The position numbers and the translations under genes are program-made. Shown here piece by piece: positions 35,589 through 45,181 of a stretch of 64,000 nucleotides of DNA (its first letter is position 1; every line of letters begins with the position of its first letter). Location: the IMG/VR virus record IMGVR_UViG_3300031758_000058, positions 1 to 64,000 of that record, one strand, 5' to 3'. The notes below the pieces were generated by a model that was not told the origin of the DNA, made no database searches, and saw only the letters and a program-made list of their open reading frames with translations. This DNA comes from a virus.

Positions 35589-36444
35589 AACATTTCTCCC
35601 TTACATATTTTGTTTCATCATAAATGTCTAAAATTTCTAAAAACGCTTTTTGTAAGTCTAACCAATCACCAAATTCAAAAGCGTGACATTCATCCGAATG
35701 TTTACCTGTAATAGCCGTGAGAACTTCTTGTTCACTAATAAGTTGGTTATGTGTTGTTAAGTATTGATTAAAAATGTCTAAATATCCATTTAAAATATGT
35801 CTAACTTTTTCTGATGTTCCACCGAATAGACATCCAGGAACAACCTTTAATTCAACACCAAATAGTTGATTGAATTTAGAAACTGTTTCATAGTTCATCA
35901 CAATTGAATTACCTTTCAAATGAATAAACCCGTGTTGGTTTATTTTATCAACCACCTTATCCAAAAAGTTTTTTGAATTAATTAGTGGAGCCATATAATC
36001 TCTCCACCCATCATGACAAGACGTTCCAATCAAACCAGCATCAATCCAAAAGATATTATCACAATCATGTGATTCATCAATTAAGAATTTAAGTTTATTT
36101 AAAACAACTTCTAAATAATTGTTAACACAATAAATTCTATCATAGTTAATTCCACCCGATAATTCTTGAGTTCTAATTCTATCAATTAATTCACAAGTTT
36201 CAGAAGTATTTAATTCTTTAAATTTAAATTCAACATTTGGAAAATTAAATTCATACTTTAAATTGAACTTATCATATGAATTTTGGTCAGTATAAATTAC
36301 GTAACGATATTCAGGATAAATTATGTTTTTAATTGTTGCAACCAATAATGAAAAATTTTTATATCTCTCACTATTAATTCCTTCAACATATTTTAATTCA
36401 TAAATCGCCGAAATTATTTTAGTACCATTTGTCATGTTCTGCAT
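35581..36444 (-). CDS. HtrL/YibB-like glycosyltransferase (287 aa)
   Basis: Related to the N-terminal half of the 556-residue protein: shared IFWIDAGLIG (about 131), a conserved CLFGGTSEK segment and a helical C-terminal region. HtrL/YibB (WlaTC) proteins are putative glycosyltransferases of polysaccharide loci. The start could be MQNMTNG (36444) or MTNG (36435); both overlap the upstream gene's end. It overlaps the small GT2 gene by 8 bases. It is part of the five-gene transferase block; donor and acceptor are unknown. Confidence 0.72.
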   Translation of the reverse strand: MQNMTNGTKIISAIYELKYVEGINSERYKNFSLLVATIKNIIYPEYRYVIYTDQNSYDKFNLKYEFNFPNVEFKFKELNTSETCELIDRIRTQELSGGINYDRIYCVNNYLEVVLNKLKFLIDESHDCDNIFWIDAGLIGTSCHDGWRDYMAPLINSKNFLDKVVDKINQHGFIHLKGNSIVMNYETVSKFNQLFGVELKVVPGCLFGGTSEKVRHILNGYLDIFNQYLTTHNQLISEQEVLTAITGKHSDECHAFEFGDWLDLQKAFLEILDIYDETKYVREKCYV

Positions 36445-37129
36445 ATATTATATTTGATGCTTTATAAGCATTATTTTTTATTTCAATTCCATTCAATAAT
36501 GCCGAGAAACACATCTCATCTATGTTACCAGCGGGTATGTTTCTTAAACCTTTTTCTTTTTTATATTCAATACACTTGTCCCAAGTATCTAAAAAACTAT
36601 TAAACTTATCTTCATCAATACTCAAGTATTGAATACAATCTTCAGGCATAACCTCCAACTTATCTTTATCAACCTCATGATTGAAATACTTTTCATACTC
36701 AAGTAATCGTCTACCTAATTCACTATTGGTATGAACTTGTTCGTTAAAATTATATGTTACAGGCCCTGATAAACAATTTTCATCAAACGCCCCCAAAATC
36801 TTTTCTTGATTAAAAAAAGATGGGTTAACTCTCATATCACAATCAACTAATATGATTTTAGTAAAACCAATACTTAAAGCAGCTCTTAACGAATATCTTT
36901 TAACTGAAAAATCAAAGTCATAGTAGTTTTTAGCATACTCCAAATAATTTGGATTAAAATCATTAATGTTAAAAGTGTGGACAAATTCTTGATTATTAAT
37001 CTTACTTGGGTCATCAGTAATGACAACCAAATTTGTTTTATAATCTGATTCTATGATATCACCAATAAATCTATTAACTTGGTTATAATATCTTTCACCA
37101 AAACAAAAAGTAGCAAATGTAAATTTCAT
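36419..37129 (-). CDS. GT-A-like glycosyltransferase (236 aa)
   Basis: MKFTFATFCFGERYYNQVNR opens a Rossmann-like half. IILVDCDMRVNPSFF (about 95) contains the DxD metal motif of GT-A enzymes, and a C-terminal ENCLSGPVTYNF and IPAGNIDEMCFSALL region supplies the likely acceptor part, as in glycogenin/GT8- or GT6-like proteins. The subfamily is uncertain. It lies 3 bases downstream of the GlcNAc-transferase-like gene and overlaps the next by 26 bases. No signal peptide, so it is probably cytosolic and acts on phage components. Confidence 0.7.
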   Translation of the reverse strand: MKFTFATFCFGERYYNQVNRFIGDIIESDYKTNLVVITDDPSKINNQEFVHTFNINDFNPNYLEYAKNYYDFDFSVKRYSLRAALSIGFTKIILVDCDMRVNPSFFNQEKILGAFDENCLSGPVTYNFNEQVHTNSELGRRLLEYEKYFNHEVDKDKLEVMPEDCIQYLSIDEDKFNSFLDTWDKCIEYKKEKGLRNIPAGNIDEMCFSALLNGIEIKNNAYKASNIIYAEHDKWY

Positions 37130-37132
37130 ATC

Positions 37133-38377
37133 TTATAAATTTCCTGTTATTCTATCACACCATCCTTTAGATTCCGAGTGTGGCCAAACCACCCAATATT
37201 TAGGTTTTGAATCAGTTAAGAACTCTCTCCAAACTTTACAATAACCATCAGGGTCTCTTAGCATTCTATCAACTTCACCTTTATCAGCATCTTGTCTGTA
37301 AATGGTTTCATCTAATTCATTATGGAACGCAACAACCCAAAAGTCATAATCCTTTTCAGGTACTTGAGTAAACCCAATATCAATACAATGTTTGAATACT
37401 GATGTAAATGATTTTAACCATTCTTCTTCTGAATTGAAGTTATTTGGATTAGGTGGATAACCTTTATCTAATGTATATTGTTGAACGGCTCTCTTTGAAA
37501 AGAGTAGTCCTGAATATTTTTCATAATCTCTTAAACTTCTAACTTTACCAAAACCATATTTTCCGTGATTCATATTTTCCTCACCATCCATACCAAATAG
37601 AGAACGATTTTTCTTGTGAGCAAAATTATTCTTATCCACCCATTGTTTATCGTCGTCCCATTGTTTGGTTCTACCTTTGCGAGTATATTCATGCCAAATC
37701 AAAACTTTGTGTGGGTGGAATAAATCATATCCGTGAGTGTAAGCTCTTGCGGCAATTGAAATCTCTTCTCCGTGAAAATAAAACTCAGGGTCGTGTTGAA
37801 CTTCTTTAGCGAACTTACCAAGAGTAAAACAGAAGTGAGCGGAATAAAATCTTGCGGTAACAGGTTCAGTTAGATTTTGCCAACCAGGAATTGTTTCAGG
37901 TAAAAAGAAAACCGCACCTTCAGGAATAAATCTATCAAACGCCATTCTCCACGGCTCGTTAACACGTAAACTTGGGTCATTGTCAGGGTCAAATGATGAA
38001 ACATATCCTGTCAATAAAGGTTTCTTATATCCTTTCTTTTGAAGTTGTTTAATCATCTTAATCATCTCATCATCCCAATCTTCAGCAAACCTCATGTGTG
38101 AGTCAATTTGAAGAGTGTAATTTTCCTTATCATACACTTGTTGTATTTGATTTCTCGCCCAACATGCTCCTCTAGATTCATAATAAGGAATATCAATTAT
38201 TCTAAATCTTTCATCATCTCTATATTCATCTAAATTATCAAAATTATCATCGCGATGATACTGACGAGCAATACCGAAAACTAAGTTTTCAGGTCGTTTA
38301 GCATTTTCTAATGCAGATTTTATAGTTGGGATTAACTGTGGGTCTCTATAAGACGCAACTTGTATAAAAATTTTCAT
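37133..38377 (-). CDS. GlcNAc-transferase-family protein (Skp1 GnT-like, 414 aa)
   Basis: Matches the polypeptide/UDP-GlcNAc transferase family known from Dictyostelium Skp1 GnT (GT60; Pfam GlcNAc) in its recognisable motifs: IFIQVASYRDPQLIPTIKSA at the start, YYESRGACWARNQIQQ (about 70), the metal-site TLQIDSHMRFAEDWD (about 91), HGEEISIAARAYTHGYDLF (about 205) and a His/Tyr-rich WHEY segment. Known members modify hydroxyproline or Ser/Thr of proteins, so this is the best clue that the block targets protein, with the Ser/Thr-rich collagen-like fibres on both sides as obvious candidates. It is the first gene of the transferase block, 53 bases after the discoidin-like protein gene. Family firm by eye; acceptor inferred. 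Confidence 0.85.
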   Translation of the reverse strand: MKIFIQVASYRDPQLIPTIKSALENAKRPENLVFGIARQYHRDDNFDNLDEYRDDERFRIIDIPYYESRGACWARNQIQQVYDKENYTLQIDSHMRFAEDWDDEMIKMIKQLQKKGYKKPLLTGYVSSFDPDNDPSLRVNEPWRMAFDRFIPEGAVFFLPETIPGWQNLTEPVTARFYSAHFCFTLGKFAKEVQHDPEFYFHGEEISIAARAYTHGYDLFHPHKVLIWHEYTRKGRTKQWDDDKQWVDKNNFAHKKNRSLFGMDGEENMNHGKYGFGKVRSLRDYEKYSGLLFSKRAVQQYTLDKGYPPNPNNFNSEEEWLKSFTSVFKHCIDIGFTQVPEKDYDFWVVAFHNELDETIYRQDADKGEVDRMLRDPDGYCKVWREFLTDSKPKYWVVWPHSESKGWCDRITGNL

Positions 38378-38430
38378 GTAAACGTTTTACCCAAAATGTA
38401 TTAATTTTAAATAAAAATTAAAGAAATAAA

Positions 38431-39237
38431 TTAATAAGTTTGAGCAGTTTGATATGTTTGTCTTGCAACAGTTGCAGTAAAGTTATTTACAGTATGTAGC
38501 GTAGTCCATGTTGTTCCATTATTACTACCCGCAATAGTCCATGATTTAGGGTCTCTACTTTCAGCATCATTTGCGGTAGCCCATCTATATCCATTAAATG
38601 TTTTAGCAGTTGAGAACTGAAATATAAAATTAGTAACATTTCCGTTTGAGACAAAGTTTAAATCTAATCCTTTTGTTGCCAAATTACCATCAATTAATTT
38701 TGAGGGTTCTTCACCTACAGGATTACTACCACCAGGATTTGTAACGGTAACACCCGTCATACTTTGGTCAACACCATTTAACCTAAAAACAAATTCAGCA
38801 GCCTGTACAGCATTAGCATCAGGTGGCGATGTCTTTGTTTGAGTTATTTGCCATCTATAATAAGTAAATGAACTAACATAAGATGTCCAATATCCTGATG
38901 AGTTCAACCATGTTTTAGCCGCGGATGCACTTGCAAATGTTTGTGGTGTTCCCGTAAAACTTGATACGTACTGAGACAAACTAATAAAGTTATTATCTGT
39001 CTTACCTGATGTTCTCCAAAAACCAATATAAGCAGGAACTCCAACAGGATTTGGTTGTGTTCCTGATGGAACAGTATGAGCAATCACATAACCCAAATCT
39101 TCATCAGGCCCATTCCACCATCTTAAACCTGTGGATGTAAACCCACTTGTTGGTGTACCAATAGCAATACTTCCGACTTGTTCTGTCCCTGATATTGTTG
39201 AACCTGTGTTATATGCGAAGGGTCTTGATGTTGCCAT
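38431..39237 (-). CDS. Discoidin (F5/8 type C)-like adhesin with shared docking module (268 aa)
   Basis: N-terminal about 115 residues (GTEQVGSIAIGTPTSGF; LGYVIAHTVPSG; NNFISLSQY; TFASASAAKTWLNSSGY) parallel the N-module of the LamG protein encoded just upstream (GYTMYGNK; DSELIGF; TFSTANEALGWYTGQTG). The C-terminal about 140 residues look like a galactose-binding/discoidin sandwich: EPSKLIDGNLATKG, TNFIFQFSTAKTFNGYRW, DPKSWTIAGSNNGTTW and a LHTVNNF strand. Such domains bind sugars, which fits a host-glycan-binding virion protein. It starts 5 bases after the LamG gene. Confidence 0.75.
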   Translation of the reverse strand: MATSRPFAYNTGSTISGTEQVGSIAIGTPTSGFTSTGLRWWNGPDEDLGYVIAHTVPSGTQPNPVGVPAYIGFWRTSGKTDNNFISLSQYVSSFTGTPQTFASASAAKTWLNSSGYWTSYVSSFTYYRWQITQTKTSPPDANAVQAAEFVFRLNGVDQSMTGVTVTNPGGSNPVGEEPSKLIDGNLATKGLDLNFVSNGNVTNFIFQFSTAKTFNGYRWATANDAESRDPKSWTIAGSNNGTTWTTLHTVNNFTATVARQTYQTAQTY

Positions 39238-39242
39238 TTTAT

Positions 39243-41060
39243 TTATAATCCATATTTTGATTTAGTATTATTATAGTTTGTTGTTACATCACTGGCGGTT
39301 AATCCTGTGGTATAAAAATAACAGGCACCTATTTTACCATTTAAATAAAGTGATGATATACCAGTACCAATGTAACCCAAATAAAGAGGGTTAGTTTCAC
39401 TATATGTATCAGTACCATGAGCGGTTGTTATATATTCGGTATTATTAATATACACTTTGGTGGTATTAGCAGTTGAGGTAATTCGTGAAACAAATGTAAA
39501 TAAATACCAAGTATTAATTGAAACGGTTAACGTAGAGTCGGATATTTTTTGAACCCCCGTTCCATTTGTAACTACCCTCACAACGCCAGCATTCGAGAAT
39601 AACCCACCCCAATACCCATCAAATCCAAATGAACTGGATAGTTTTCCAAAGACCGGAACTTGTTGACCTGAACTAGGTAAAACGTCAAATTTAACCCAAA
39701 CTTGTATTGTTCTTTGGGTTGTAGTATTTAAACTAAGATTAGCAGTATGAGGTATACTTATTGTATTACTAGTCCCATTTAAATCAAAAATACCTCCGTC
39801 AGTAGACAACCAAGTGGCACCATTTATAGTTGCGTTATTCCCATTCCCCGTTTCATCAGTCCAAGTACCACTAACATAATTAGTTGCATCTAACTTCATA
39901 AATAAATTACTACTAATTACCCCACCCTCACTTGTTGATGACGGAGTAATTGTTGGTGTTGGTGTAATTGTATTTGTTGGGGTTTGTGTTGGTGTTGGAG
40001 TATTAGTTTGAGTGTTAGTAGGTGTAATTGTTGGTGTTATTGAAGGTGTTGGAGTTTGAGTATTAGTTGGAGTTGGAGTAGGTGATGGTGAAATAAATCT
40101 TGATGAAAATGAATTAAAGTTTGTTAACACTTCTGTTGAACTTAAAACTCTATTGTAAGTCATTGCAATTGAAACTCTACCATTTAATAAATTACCTCCT
40201 GCGCCATAAGAACCAATCCTTGTAGAACCATTACCACTTACAGGTGTTTTTTGAGCAGTATATGTACTATCCTGAACACCATTAACATATAGAATGAAAC
40301 CATTTGTTGTGTCAAAAGTAAGACATGCATTATACCAAACACCATTACTAAAACTTGTTGTTGAGGGATAAACACCATAATTACCCCAATTTGAGTGTCC
40401 ACAGTATAATTTATTTGAACCTGCAAAATACATAAAGTGTCCACCCGTATCGCTACTTAATAAGTTGTTATCAGCAGTTGAGTTTAGGTAAAACCAAACG
40501 TTTTTAGTATATGCTGTTATTCCAACAGGAGTACCTGCAACGTTAACATATTGATTACTTCCGTTAAATGTAAGGTATCCATTATTACTTGAACTGAATG
40601 TCGGAGTATTAATTAATGTTCCGTTGTTACCACTAAAACTTAAATCATCCCATCGTGAACCACTTCTTGGATATGATGAAACATAACCAGCATCAAGTAA
40701 TAATGTTAATCCATTAGTTACAATATCAGGATAATCAAGGTTAACACAAATAAGTCCTGTTTGACCTGTATACCATCCTAACGCTTCGTTAGCGGTACTA
40801 AATGTTTGACCTGCAAATCCTTGAGTAAACCCAATAAGTTCTGAGTCGTTTTGAGCAACCACTATGGATGGTCCGGCAACAGCCTTGTTTCCATACATGG
40901 TATAACCACCTGATGGTGGTATAATAGAATTCCAAAATCCTGTAACACTTGTTGGCCCGTATTCCGCACCTTCATTAATACCTAAAACCCAATCCTTAAC
41001 TTTAATCGTATTAGGATGAAAGGACGTTGAGTATTTTATTTTATTTGGTGGTATTGGCAT
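39243..41060 (-). CDS. LamG-linker-LamG adhesin (605 aa)
   Basis: The start is placed at MPIPPNKIKYSTSF (41060), where TAATG overlaps the preceding stop; a longer reading adds ten residues inside the fibre gene. Docking module (about 1-105) as in the discoidin-like neighbour. First concanavalin/LamG-like jelly roll (about 108-320: GLTLLLDAGYVSSYPRSGSR, FNGSNQYVNV, YNRVLSS). Thr-Pro linker (about 325-372). Second LamG-like domain (about 378-605: LFMKLDATNYVSG, FDLNGTSNTISIPHT, SLYLNGKIGACYFY). The two LamG copies differ enough to be an old duplication. LamG-like domains in phage fibres bind glycans; probably a receptor-binding protein. Confidence 0.85.
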   Translation of the reverse strand: MPIPPNKIKYSTSFHPNTIKVKDWVLGINEGAEYGPTSVTGFWNSIIPPSGGYTMYGNKAVAGPSIVVAQNDSELIGFTQGFAGQTFSTANEALGWYTGQTGLICVNLDYPDIVTNGLTLLLDAGYVSSYPRSGSRWDDLSFSGNNGTLINTPTFSSSNNGYLTFNGSNQYVNVAGTPVGITAYTKNVWFYLNSTADNNLLSSDTGGHFMYFAGSNKLYCGHSNWGNYGVYPSTTSFSNGVWYNACLTFDTTNGFILYVNGVQDSTYTAQKTPVSGNGSTRIGSYGAGGNLLNGRVSIAMTYNRVLSSTEVLTNFNSFSSRFISPSPTPTPTNTQTPTPSITPTITPTNTQTNTPTPTQTPTNTITPTPTITPSSTSEGGVISSNLFMKLDATNYVSGTWTDETGNGNNATINGATWLSTDGGIFDLNGTSNTISIPHTANLSLNTTTQRTIQVWVKFDVLPSSGQQVPVFGKLSSSFGFDGYWGGLFSNAGVVRVVTNGTGVQKISDSTLTVSINTWYLFTFVSRITSTANTTKVYINNTEYITTAHGTDTYSETNPLYLGYIGTGISSLYLNGKIGACYFYTTGLTASDVTTNYNNTKSKYGL

Positions 41061-44000
41061 TATCTTGCAACTTCTGTTATTCTTAACCACATTGATGTAG
41101 CCCCATTTACTATTGTAATACTATCATCCGCAGAATCTCTACGACACGCAACAACTACTGATTTTGCAGTAGTGTTAGAGTTAGTATATCTTCCCGTTAA
41201 TGGAAACAATACACCACTACGATTACCATTTACAGTACTTTGTTTTGAATATGTTATTTCACTACCATCAATTTTTATTCTAGAAAAATATGAGTCATTA
41301 CCTGTACCACTAGCAAAACTATAATCCGCTAAATGATAATGTATCACTAAATAACTTGTAGAACTTAATGGTGTATAACTATAAGTAACAAAATCAGTAT
41401 CCGAAGTACTGGTAGCAATAGTTGTAGTACTAACAGTTACCTCAGTATTACTCAAAATAATATCGTTAATTACCTGACCGGCTCTCCATGCATTAGCCTT
41501 TATAAATCCTGTAAATACCACATTACCTGAAGTGTCTACGGCCATCTTTACAGCCCCACCAGTTTCATTTAATTTATTTGTGATACGAACTAACTGTCCA
41601 CTTAAAACATCAAATGAACCGTTCCAACTATCAATACCATAGTTTGAATTATTAGCATAATAAAACAAAACACCCGGAGTATCTGTACTATTATTATCAA
41701 GAATAACATCACCAGTAGCTGACCCCGCCCTTGTAAATGTTCCGTTACCAAGAGAGGTTACACCTGTAGTACTTATATTACCAGTAATAGTCGTGGAACC
41801 AATAATTGTTGTATCACCTGTTACCGCCAGTTTAATTCCATCAAAAGTCATTTTAGCTTGAGCAACCGCAGCGTTAGCTGTTCCATCAGATGTTAATATT
41901 CTATTACTACCCGGACTTGTAATTGTAGTAAATCCAGTACCTGATGTTCCAGCAGAACCTGAACTACCCGATGAACCTGATGTACCAGAACTACCTGACG
42001 TACCAGAGCTACCACTCGTTCCTGATGTACCCGAAGAACCTCTTGAACCTGATGTACCACTACTTCCACTTGACCCTGAAGAACCTGATGTTCCACTTAT
42101 CCCATCTAAACCACTTGTTCCCGATGAACCACCATTACCTGAGGTACCACTACTTCCTGACGTTCCTGAAGAACCCGATGAACCACTACTACCACTAGTA
42201 CCTGAACTACCCGAAGACCCTGATGTCCCACTACTTCCACTTGAGCCCGAACTTCCCGAAGAACCACTAGTTCCAGATGTACCTGAAGTTCCGTTAACAC
42301 CACCTGTCTGATAATATGTATTACCACTAGTATCAACAACAACATAACGAGTATTTCCTGTTGAACTTGTAATTCCTGTAACAGTTAAACTACTTGTTGT
42401 TGTTCTACCTGAACCATTAAAATGAATTCTATCAATACCTGAACCATCTTGAATAACTAACACATTGTCGGCATCCGACGCACTACCTCTTCTAAAAGTA
42501 ATTCCATCAAGAGTTGAGTTAGTTGTTATTTCTGGTTCAGATGAGTTGTTATATGCTTGTTGTAATGTAGTTGTCGCAACACCTCCCGCAGAACCTACAG
42601 TTTCACCAAATTTTGATGCAAAAAAGAATTGAGCTTTAGATGAATCACTTAAATCAGTTGCAGTACTTACAACTGATAAAACACCAATTAAAATACCATT
42701 ACTTGTAAAATTACTAAACGTATTAAATTGTTCAGTTGCAAGACCAGCGATTGCTGCAGATAACTGATTATATTCTGTTTGACCATATTGAACTCTAAAT
42801 TGACCATTTTGAACCAAATAAATTCTTTGGTTGGTTGCCTTTGTTCCTGTAAGAGGAGTAACAACTCCACCAACATCATAATTTAACGGGTCAATAAATG
42901 TTGTATTTGATGCGGTACCACCTGTTTGTGTTCGATATTGAAAAGTACAAGGACTTGTACCTGTAACATATAACGCGTTTGGAGTTAGTGTACTTGACGC
43001 AAAATTAATACCTAAACCATAAAGATATCCTGCACTTGTATTAAAACTTAAATTAACACCATTAGCTGACGGATATATTCCACCATTTATAAGATTAATA
43101 GGAACAAACATGTCCCTGAGTTGAGCTAATGGAGATAGTACAAAATCAGGTTGACTGAACGCGTTAATAATATTTGTTTTGTTTGCATGACCTAATTTAC
43201 CTAAAAATATATTTTGTCTTCTTTGTTGTTCCGTTAGTTCAATATTTGATTGAGCAATAGTCGACCCACTTGTAAGATATACCCAAGTCTCAGTATCAGT
43301 ATTAACATATATTGCAGTATGAGTACCACCACTATAATCAACATAATAGATTTGAGGACTTAATGGATTTGTTGTATCATCAACTATCCACCCTTTAACA
43401 GGTGCAACTCTAAACGTTGTTGTGGATACAATTGATAATCCTGTAAATACAAATACACCTGTTGAGTTATTAACAGTACTTCTATCTTGTCCTAAAATTA
43501 CCCATTGAGAACCATTACTCACAAGTTGTGCGGCGTTTGTTTCACTTAGAATTAATAAAGTTTTATCGTCAATCTTTTCACTCCCATAGGGTAGAATAGT
43601 TACCGCACCTCCACCATTATTTTTGATAGCTAATAGTCGACCTTGAATACCAACTGCGGTTGGTAATTGTACATTAAAGGTACCACCAGTAATGTCCACC
43701 ATATAATCTGAAGGTGTAATATTATATGTACTAGTAACGGTTTTTTGAGGAAATGTGATACCACCTGTAGATGTTATCCCACTAGTCTGAGTTAAACCTG
43801 TAACAGTTAAAGTACTAGCGGTTAATCCGCTTGTAAAATAAGTATTACCATAAACAGTTCCACCAGTTAATGGTAAGTAATCACCACTAACACCTCCACC
43901 ACCTGGTATGGTAACTGTAACCGCAGGACCTCCTGTTGCATTAACACCTGAGCCAACAAAATCAATAGATGTTACCCCTGATGTTAATAAACTACCTTCG

Positions 44001-45172
44001 TTATAAATCGATATAGCGTTTCCTGATATACCACTACTTCCTGAACTACCAGAAGAACCCGGAGAACCTGTTGGACCTGAAGTACCCGATGTACCAGAAC
44101 TTCCTGATGACCCACTACTACCTGATGAACCTGAACTACCATTTGTACCAGTACCTCCACCTCCACCATTAACAGGAATAACTGTAACAATCAAAGAAGG
44201 GATTGCCGGATGTAACGCAGTTGCCGCCTGAGCATATAAAGATATATTAGTATTATCTGTCGCCCACATTAATTCAACATATGTTCCAGCGGTAACTGTA
44301 ACCAAGAAGTCCCAAGCCGCAACAACATATCTATTATTAGTTTGAACTGTAACTTGAGTATCAGTATAAGGAACGTCAACACCATTTTGCCTTAACCATA
44401 TATCAACATCTTCACCCGAACCACCACCTCCATTATTACTTAATTGAACTGAAAATTGGATGTCATATGTTCCCGCACTTGCGAAAGTAATCTGACTACC
44501 CGAAACAATTGTGATACCACTAGCCTCAGCGACACTATTTAACCTCATTGGATAAGCGGTATTAATCAAAGAAGCGGTTTGTCCTGAAGTATCATAGAAT
44601 GAACCATAAGCATTCGCTCCCGTAACACCACCTGACGAACCCGTTACAAACTTTCTCCATACCGCAGTAGTATATGTTGCCCCACTAACATCTTCAATAG
44701 TGTTAGCCGTCCAAGAATTAATAAACGACTGACCCGCAGCCGTTTTATTATTTATTGTTGTTCCAAAATTAGAAACCTGAGCACATCCCGTACTAGCAGT
44801 CGCAGCATTAAATAACGTCTCGTAATCATTAATATGGTATTGATAAACTTGGTCAACCTCATAAACATAAGCCAACATACCAAGTCGTCTTCTACCTGAT
44901 GAGATGTTATCTGAAGCCAAAGTAATTACATCAGGTGACCAAGCATCTCCCGTTCCTTTTGTAAACTCAATAGGAATAGTATTACCCGAATATTCAATAC
45001 TTCCCGTGGTACCTGATGGTATTGTATAATAGAGGTCAGATAAACTGAACACCTCCATGTAACCACCCGTATTATTAACACTGAAAGTAGTACCATACGT
45101 ATTGTTTCTTGGTACAGTTTGTGTTCCATTTGCTTGGATAGATGATATTGGGTTTTTATATGGGAAACTCAT
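41060..45172 (-). CDS. Mosaic collagen-like tail fibre (1370 aa)
   Basis: N-terminal docking domain (1-170: MSFPYKNPISSIQANGTQTV, SSGRRRLGMLAYV, GQSFINSWTANTIEDVSG) homologous to the 1998-residue fibre. A C1q/TNF-like jelly roll (about 185-340: ITFASAGTYDIQFSVQLSNN) and a short Gly-X-Y run (341-381) follow. A module near 470-560 (STYNITPSDYMVDITGGTF; LPTAVGIQGRLLAIKNNGGG) is shared with the start of the 2636-residue fibre. A long fibre segment leads to a second Gly-X-Y run (about 959-1077). The tip (1078-1370) begins with the joint GTGFTTITSPGSNRILTSDG also seen in the 1998-residue fibre, and ends SMWLRITEVAR. A natural link between the two giant fibres, showing domain shuffling. Confidence 0.87.
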   Translation of the reverse strand: MSFPYKNPISSIQANGTQTVPRNNTYGTTFSVNNTGGYMEVFSLSDLYYTIPSGTTGSIEYSGNTIPIEFTKGTGDAWSPDVITLASDNISSGRRRLGMLAYVYEVDQVYQYHINDYETLFNAATASTGCAQVSNFGTTINNKTAAGQSFINSWTANTIEDVSGATYTTAVWRKFVTGSSGGVTGANAYGSFYDTSGQTASLINTAYPMRLNSVAEASGITIVSGSQITFASAGTYDIQFSVQLSNNGGGGSGEDVDIWLRQNGVDVPYTDTQVTVQTNNRYVVAAWDFLVTVTAGTYVELMWATDNTNISLYAQAATALHPAIPSLIVTVIPVNGGGGGTGTNGSSGSSGSSGSSGSSGTSGTSGPTGSPGSSGSSGSSGISGNAISIYNEGSLLTSGVTSIDFVGSGVNATGGPAVTVTIPGGGGVSGDYLPLTGGTVYGNTYFTSGLTASTLTVTGLTQTSGITSTGGITFPQKTVTSTYNITPSDYMVDITGGTFNVQLPTAVGIQGRLLAIKNNGGGAVTILPYGSEKIDDKTLLILSETNAAQLVSNGSQWVILGQDRSTVNNSTGVFVFTGLSIVSTTTFRVAPVKGWIVDDTTNPLSPQIYYVDYSGGTHTAIYVNTDTETWVYLTSGSTIAQSNIELTEQQRRQNIFLGKLGHANKTNIINAFSQPDFVLSPLAQLRDMFVPINLINGGIYPSANGVNLSFNTSAGYLYGLGINFASSTLTPNALYVTGTSPCTFQYRTQTGGTASNTTFIDPLNYDVGGVVTPLTGTKATNQRIYLVQNGQFRVQYGQTEYNQLSAAIAGLATEQFNTFSNFTSNGILIGVLSVVSTATDLSDSSKAQFFFASKFGETVGSAGGVATTTLQQAYNNSSEPEITTNSTLDGITFRRGSASDADNVLVIQDGSGIDRIHFNGSGRTTTSSLTVTGITSSTGNTRYVVVDTSGNTYYQTGGVNGTSGTSGTSGSSGSSGSSGSSGTSGSSGSSGTSGSSGSSGSSGTSGSSGTSGNGGSSGTSGLDGISGTSGSSGSSGSSGTSGSRGSSGTSGTSGSSGTSGSSGTSGSSGSSGSAGTSGTGFTTITSPGSNRILTSDGTANAAVAQAKMTFDGIKLAVTGDTTIIGSTTITGNISTTGVTSLGNGTFTRAGSATGDVILDNNSTDTPGVLFYYANNSNYGIDSWNGSFDVLSGQLVRITNKLNETGGAVKMAVDTSGNVVFTGFIKANAWRAGQVINDIILSNTEVTVSTTTIATSTSDTDFVTYSYTPLSSTSYLVIHYHLADYSFASGTGNDSYFSRIKIDGSEITYSKQSTVNGNRSGVLFPLTGRYTNSNTTAKSVVVACRRDSADDSITIVNGATSMWLRITEVAR

Positions 45173-45181
45173 TTACTATAA

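Noticed and set aside
39240-39248. TATAAATA (T4 late-promoter consensus) on the coding strand before the discoidin-like gene
   Set aside because: It is largely made of the upstream gene's last codons and stop, only a few bases before the ATG, and is isolated; likely chance.
41061-41090. Ten extra N-terminal residues on the LamG protein
   Set aside because: They overlap the preceding fibre gene; the TAATG coupling and the Met-Pro-Ile-Pro start are more plausible.
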